A stretch of 64,000 nucleotides of DNA, taken from positions 26,959 through 90,958 of the forward strand of contig JAAAUF010000033.1 of NCBI GenBank assembly GCA_015499985.1, in the 5' to 3' direction. A program made the translations under genes and the position numbers. Source of the stretch: Haplosporangium gracile (Eukaryota; Mortierellomycota; Mortierellomycetes; Mortierellales; Mortierellaceae). Positions 59,653-64,000 of the stretch are shown here, one piece after another. Each line of letters opens with the position of its first letter. The stretch's first letter is position 1. The notes under the pieces were generated by a model. That model was not told where the DNA came from and ran no database searches. It saw nothing but the letters and a program-made list of their open reading frames with translations.

Positions 59653-61260
59653 TTATTCAAGAGATCGAGAGTAAGCTTGGAATGCCCATACCAAATGATG
59701 CAACATTTGCAAATCCTGTACCGACTCGAACAGTGCGCTCAACAACCCCTTCTGCAACCGGTTAGGCTGGTCGCCATAACAACACCACCCCATAAAAGTC
59801 AAGTTACTCGAGATGAAGAACATTCCCTCTTCCCCCTCTGTCTCCTCCACGGCGCCATTAAGTCCTGCTCCTCCTCCTCCTGAATGCAAAGAGGAAGAAG
59901 TCTTCGTGAAGACAATGTCGAGTTCAAGACGCTCCAATCCCGCAAAATCCTTTCGCGACAGACATCTCAAGATTCTAAAAAGTTCCTTCGGAGACGTATC
60001 CATCCGCCCACAGAGATATAACTCGCGAAGCGTCCTGCACCCAACCAGGACCTGGCGTAAGCTCACAGGAGACAAATACACCCTGCCGTTCACGCTGATC
60101 GACAGTTCTTCCAGCGTCGTCGCGTGGGTTAGTATCGATGTCGCTAACTCATTACTCAACTCGTAGATTGTCGAAATGCTGAGGTAGACCAGTCCAGAAG
60201 CGGAGCATGTTCGAATGAACGGAGCTAACTGGACGCGATTTGGAGTGTCTATGGTATTGTCGGCTGTATTCCGGAGGTAGAACGTCAGTGACCGGAAATG
60301 CGGGCAAGCGGTTGACAGACCGTCGGCAAGTGCGACTAAGTCAAAGGGCTTTACTATGGTCACGATGAGCGTCCTGAGATTGGGGCAACTGACGACCAGA
60401 TCCAAGATCTCGGCGTCCTCTAGCAGGTAGTCTGCAGAGACGGTTTCAATCAGCGGGAAGAGTAGCCGGCATGTCAGACCCGGGAAATGTCGAATTGCGA
60501 TCGCAGTGTTGGACTTGTTACGACTCGACTTTCCTCGACGTTCTTTCTTGGGCCCTGCAGAGGGGGGTGTTGAAAGCTGGTGGGTTTTTTGTGGTGTGTC
60601 GATGGTAACGTCAGCCTGGTCAACGCTGCTCGGCGGCACTGGTTCCAGAACTGTCACGACCTTCCTGACCATGTTGGCAAGGGTGCCTTGCGAACGCGTC
60701 CAGCGAGTATTTCGGAGATCCTGTGTGCTACTGTTGGTAGTCTTGAGTAAGACAAAATGGTCCGGATTGAGAGCATTGTCCTTTTTCCTCTTCTGCCAGA
60801 CCAGGCCCATACTGCGCCTCACACAAACCAATTGCCTCTGCATGTCCAGTCTCTGTTCTGCATTACCATCACCGTCATCCTCAACCAACGTCAAACCCAC
60901 CTGGCTCACACTGCCGTTGTTGTTACTGCGGCCGCCGAGAACTGACGCCGAAAAATCACAACCATGCGCATCAAAGATGCGGAAAAGCGGACTATATCGC
61001 GCAATAATCGCCGAGGGAATATTATCCATCGCGGGACTACTGTACCGATTCCAGAGGACAGGGAGTAAAGTCTTGTACCAGTACTTGCAGACTAAGAGAC
61101 AGGTTTGCAAGTCCTTGGGGCAGAATACGGTCCGTGTCTGTTTGGTGTTAGAGACACCGCCGTAACTAGAGGTAGAGAGGGATTGTTCTGTGATGAACAA
61201 GGGGAAGGAATGCCCTATTTGGGATAAGATTTCTGGTACTTCCAGGGCGTGTGTGCACAT
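59653..61260 (-). CDS. F-box/LRR-like protein, intact
   Basis: A single minus-strand exon of 535 residues with a clear F-box-like start (EVPEILSQIGHSFPLF, then CLLVCKYWYKTLLPVLW). Its C-terminal half holds Leu-rich segments such as CPNLRTLIVTIV, CPHFRSLTFYLR and CRTLRELYLCG. F-box proteins bind SKP1 and select substrates for an SCF ubiquitin ligase; the target is unknown. It is the only intact member of the cluster and is in the opposite orientation to the four pseudogenes. A basic, Ser-rich insert (about 205-255) lies between the F-box and LRR parts. It is divergent from none; its 3' end faces pseudogene copy 4. Confidence 0.82.
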   Translation of the reverse strand: MCTHALEVPEILSQIGHSFPLFITEQSLSTSSYGGVSNTKQTRTVFCPKDLQTCLLVCKYWYKTLLPVLWNRYSSPAMDNIPSAIIARYSPLFRIFDAHGCDFSASVLGGRSNNNGSVSQVGLTLVEDDGDGNAEQRLDMQRQLVCVRRSMGLVWQKRKKDNALNPDHFVLLKTTNSSTQDLRNTRWTRSQGTLANMVRKVVTVLEPVPPSSVDQADVTIDTPQKTHQLSTPPSAGPKKERRGKSSRNKSNTAIAIRHFPGLTCRLLFPLIETVSADYLLEDAEILDLVVSCPNLRTLIVTIVKPFDLVALADGLSTACPHFRSLTFYLRNTADNTIDTPNRVQLAPFIRTCSASGLVYLSISTIYELSNELATSILTHATTLEELSISVNGRVYLSPVSLRQVLVGCRTLRELYLCGRMDTSPKELFRILRCLSRKDFAGLERLELDIVFTKTSSSLHSGGGGAGLNGAVEETEGEEGMFFISSNLTFMGWCCYGDQPNRLQKGLLSALFESVQDLQMLHHLVWAFQAYSRSLE

Positions 61261-61332
61261 TTTTGTAAAAGGATTATTGACAAGGAAGGAATGACAGTAG
61301 AGGTTGTCGAGGAATGAATGAAAAAAGTAGAT

Positions 61333-62010
61333 TCAGGAACCTGATGATGGAGTCGGCATGCGAACAAAAAAACAGAAGAGAGCCCTTCCCGCCGCAGCAC
61401 CGTTAAGGGGCGACTTTCTGGTTCTTTTGACTCCCGCGGGAAATAGACTTTTAATTTGTACAAGGTTTAGGCCAGGGGAATCGATCGCCCTTTTGAAGAT
61501 GAACCCACTCCACTGGATCATCCTGAGATATTCCTTGTCGGCCACGAGACGAAAGGGTTCTCGCAGCACCTTCCTGTTGCGGGGCAATCTCCATAAGCCC
61601 CGCCATATCCCTCGCAAGCTCCATCCTGTCGACGCTCTCGTCGTCCCACTGGTCCAGTTTCCGTCCAGGTACAACGTAACTACCTTCCACAGCCTGAAGG
61701 CTTTAGCCTCCAAGATCTCCAGACTTCTGCCACGACGGCAAGCTCGAATAAGAGCTTCGATCGCCTTCGAATGGCGATGGACTGATTCTCCAATGTTCAA
61801 TTTCCTGAGGTTGAGAGAGTAGTATTGGATGTTGAAGATGAGGCGAGAGATGTCGTCAGCACTGCAGTTGACGCCCAGTTCTGTGAGTTTGGGACAGCAG
61901 CGGAGCAGATCGATCAGGCCCACAATCCGGTTGCTCGCGGCGTTGAACGTGAACATTTCGACTTGGATCAAATACCCGACCATCGTCGTGTTTCTCTCCT
62001 GTGGACCCAC
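61333..62010 (-). pseudogene. LRR-protein fragment
   Basis: The minus strand reads LLRCCPKLTELGVNCSADD, a leucine-rich segment typical of the C-terminal half of the F-box/LRR family. It then continues (RRGRSLEILEAKAF) until an apparent frame change near 61690. The remainder to 61333 is weakly protein-like. There is no F-box, and the first Met lies in what would be mid-protein. Best read as a truncated C-terminal relic, upstream of the intact F-box gene on the same strand. Confidence 0.6.
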
Positions 62011-62829
62011 TTTATATGGTGGATTTTTTTTATCGTCTTTGACCAGTCAGTAGATTCCCCCTATTCGCTAATTATCATCCACACCTGAATTTAAAGCAAA
62101 TATGTTTACTTTCCCTTTACTCTCTCTTGTCTCTCGTCTTTCACAATGGTCGTCTCCTTGAAGTTCAACATCATCCATCGTTCTCTACCAAACAATAACA
62201 GTAAAGTATCTTTCATCTCACACAAAAACAAGGACAGGAATTAGCACTGTAGTTGGTCCCTGCTTCCTTCTCATCGCATGAATATGTCTGGTATTGGTTT
62301 TTCTCTTTGTTTTTCTTGCTTGTAAAGATGAATATCAAGGATGCGGACATGGTGATGTAGGACACGCTAACAACCCCTGATTCTGCAGTAGAGTACGAAC
62401 CACCTTCGGCTCTCGGAGCATTATAACACTCATGAAGATCAAGGAGACCAAAAAGAAGAGAGAAAAAACTGCTCAAACTGAAGGAGAGGATGTTTAGCGC
62501 GCTTGATTCTTGCATTAAGAACGTGTCCTCATGTCCCTCTCTTTCCTACTTTTGTCTTATTTTCTCTCAATCTCTTCAGGTGGACAACTCCCTTGCCGTG
62601 TACGAAAAGAGACTTGGATTGTGAAGATGGGAGGGGATGGGAATAAGTGTCCCTCTCTCCCCCTGCCATCTCTTTTTTTTTTGGCTTTCAAGGGGAACCG
62701 GACAATGATCTGCAAGAAAAATGTAAGGGAGAGAGGGAAGAGTGCACACCGAAAAGGGAAGTGAGGGTGGTGGGGGAGTGGAATCACTCATGCACCTTGT
62801 TTTCGAATAAATAGAAAGGCAAACGCACA
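62011..62829. other. Gene-free spacer
   Basis: No gene recognised. Several low-complexity frames only. Confidence 0.5.
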
Positions 62830-62946
62830 CTTCTGGATATTATCTTCACACTCATACTTTCACACTCACACTTTCACACTCTCACTTGTTCTCACTCTCA
62901 CTTGTTCTCACTCTCACACTCTCACACTCTCACTCTCGCTCTCACT
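62830..62946. repeat. TCACACTC / TCACTCTC microsatellite
   Basis: About 115 bp of imperfect CT- and CAC-rich tandem repeats on the plus strand, directly upstream of the secreted-protein pseudogene. It is in the place of a fungal CT-rich leader or promoter. Confidence 0.85.
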
Positions 62947-63026
62947 TGCCTCCAAGTTTCCTTAAGCAAGACTCACACCCTCGACCTCCAAGTGCCCAAG
63001 CTCCTCCCCCCTTCCTCCTTCTCAAG

Positions 63027-63405
63027 GTGACTGTTACCAAGACCCACCGCTTCTTCACCCTGGCCGCTGCTGCTTTCCTCGCCATGATGGTCTTAAGTGC
63101 CACCTCTACTACGTAGGCCGCACCCGTTCCAGACCCTATAGTGAACGGTATCCTTGAGACCATCGGCACGATTGGAGGCAGCGCCGTTGGTAGCGCTGAA
63201 CCCAAGCCGCTGATTGAGGGTGGATTGAATGGCTACGACGCCGCCTCGTGGAGAGGGTCCCTCCTACAACGAGGCATCTTCATCCGCCCTCGCTAATGGC
63301 TTGGCTACTGCTGGGTATGTCGTTGACTATGCTGGCACCAGGGTCGCACCAGAATCCCTTACAGATGCAGGTGCTGCAGTCGCCAAGGAGGTAATCGATG
63401 TGTAA
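63027..63405 (+). pseudogene. Small secreted-type protein pseudogene
   Basis: The reading frame from 63027 (GTG where an ATG would be expected) encodes TKTHRFFTLAAAAFLAMMVL, a good signal-peptide-like start, and SATSTT. A TAG at 63114-63116 then interrupts before AAPVPDPIVNGILETIG. After a frame change near 63250 a Gly/Ala-rich C-terminal part follows (ALANGLATAGYVVDY, then AAVAKEVIDV and TAA). Total would be about 125 residues. It is probably a decayed small secreted protein; function unknown. Alternatively an intron could be involved near 63024-63030, but the TAG remains. Confidence 0.55.
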
Positions 63406-64000
63406 TACCTTGCGCATTTTATTCCTTCCATCTTTAATCTTTCTTGAAAGCCATGAGATACATTTGGTGTGAACTGCGCCTGAATTTCGACTCTTGCTCA
63501 ACGCGTACAGGACACAACTTGTCATGAATTCCGCATTCAAGCCAATTACAAAGTATTGCAAACAGGTCTATAAGAATAAAAACATTCCCCTTAATACTCT
63601 CCTACGTTGTCGCAAAAACAAAAACGTGCTTTTCTGGTGTATCTACGGAAGGATTTGACCATCGTGAAAAAACCCAAAGAAATCATGGCGTTATGTCTTG
63701 GAGCTATCGGCGCATTTTTCCGCGAATAACTCAAGGAAGAGAGCCTCAAGAGTATCTGGAAGAGAAATTATTCGGCGAACTTTGACTTGTTTGCATGAAG
63801 AATGCATACTTTGAGATCCCTGCTTTCTTCTTTCCTTCCGATGTATGTTGTCACAGAGGAATGCCTCCTTTCATCATTGGCAGTTGAGGGGAACCAGGAC
63901 AGAATATTGTTGTTGAGATGGAAGGAGTAAATGCATCGGCCGATTTTATTTTATTGTATTTTGTATGAGATAAAATAGATGAGAACATGTACAGCGGCGT
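63406..64000. other. Right edge, no gene seen
   Basis: No supportable gene. One 93-codon minus-strand frame overlaps the pseudogene and is its shadow. Confidence 0.5.

Noticed and set aside
62830..62946. CRISPR-like regular repeat spacing
   Set aside because: The units are simple imperfect CT/CAC microsatellite units without unique spacers, in a eukaryotic genome.
1..64000. tRNA or rRNA genes
   Set aside because: I looked for A- and B-box-like promoter words and cloverleaf pairing by eye and found none convincing; a covariance-model scan would be decisive.

Overview
This window is nuclear DNA from a filamentous fungus, most likely an early-diverging Mucoromycota species of the Mortierella type. 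The protein genes carry several short GT-AG introns (mostly 90-300 nt, donors usually GTAAGT-like). The gene set is eukaryotic and fungal: NOL10/ENP2, ALADIN, ATG14, TOE1, PET117 and UBR7. There is a carotenoid cleavage oxygenase, a large decaying family of F-box/leucine-rich genes, and fossil copies of multicopy elements that I associate with Mortierella-like genomes. The lineage call is inference; no rRNA or mitochondrial marker is present.

Left third (1-20 kb): mostly accessory and decaying DNA around two working genes. One is an NADP-dependent medium-chain reductase (6934-8171). Its broken inverted duplicate lies at 4111-5062, and fragments of the same downstream sequence follow both copies. 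F-box/LRR remnants fill 8.4-10.5 kb. The other gene encodes a two-PAS-domain protein on the minus strand (11553-14448), with an unusually long intron and a perfect-looking foldback just past its stop. Next comes a minus-strand fossil gene (15674-18086) that appears to join an XPG/FEN1-like nuclease to a TnpB/Fanzor-like RuvC and zinc-ribbon region. Head-to-head with it is a broken MULE-type transposase (18411-19783).

Middle (20-42 kb): two tandem minus-strand paralogs encode a multi-pass membrane protein with C-terminal EF-hands. They share a 296-bp stretch without a single difference, which looks like recent gene conversion. One paralog has lost its last exon and with it the last EF-hand. 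After a 3.2-kb gene-free gap come a carotenoid oxygenase and, converging on it, the nucleolar WD40 protein NOL10/ENP2. A class-B bHLH regulator follows, with a long polypurine leader or promoter region, and then a hotdog thioesterase.

Right third (41.9-52.4 kb): a compact housekeeping block of ALADIN, ATG14, TOE1, PET117 and UBR7, with short convergent or divergent spacers. From 52.8 to 62.0 kb lies an F-box/LRR birth-and-death cluster: four plus-strand pseudogenes in tandem (one split by a 0.2-kb MITE), one intact minus-strand F-box gene, and one LRR fragment. The window ends with a pseudogene for a small secreted-type protein.

The housekeeping genes do not form a pathway together. The biological interest lies in the mobile-element fossils and in the two families showing duplication, conversion and loss.
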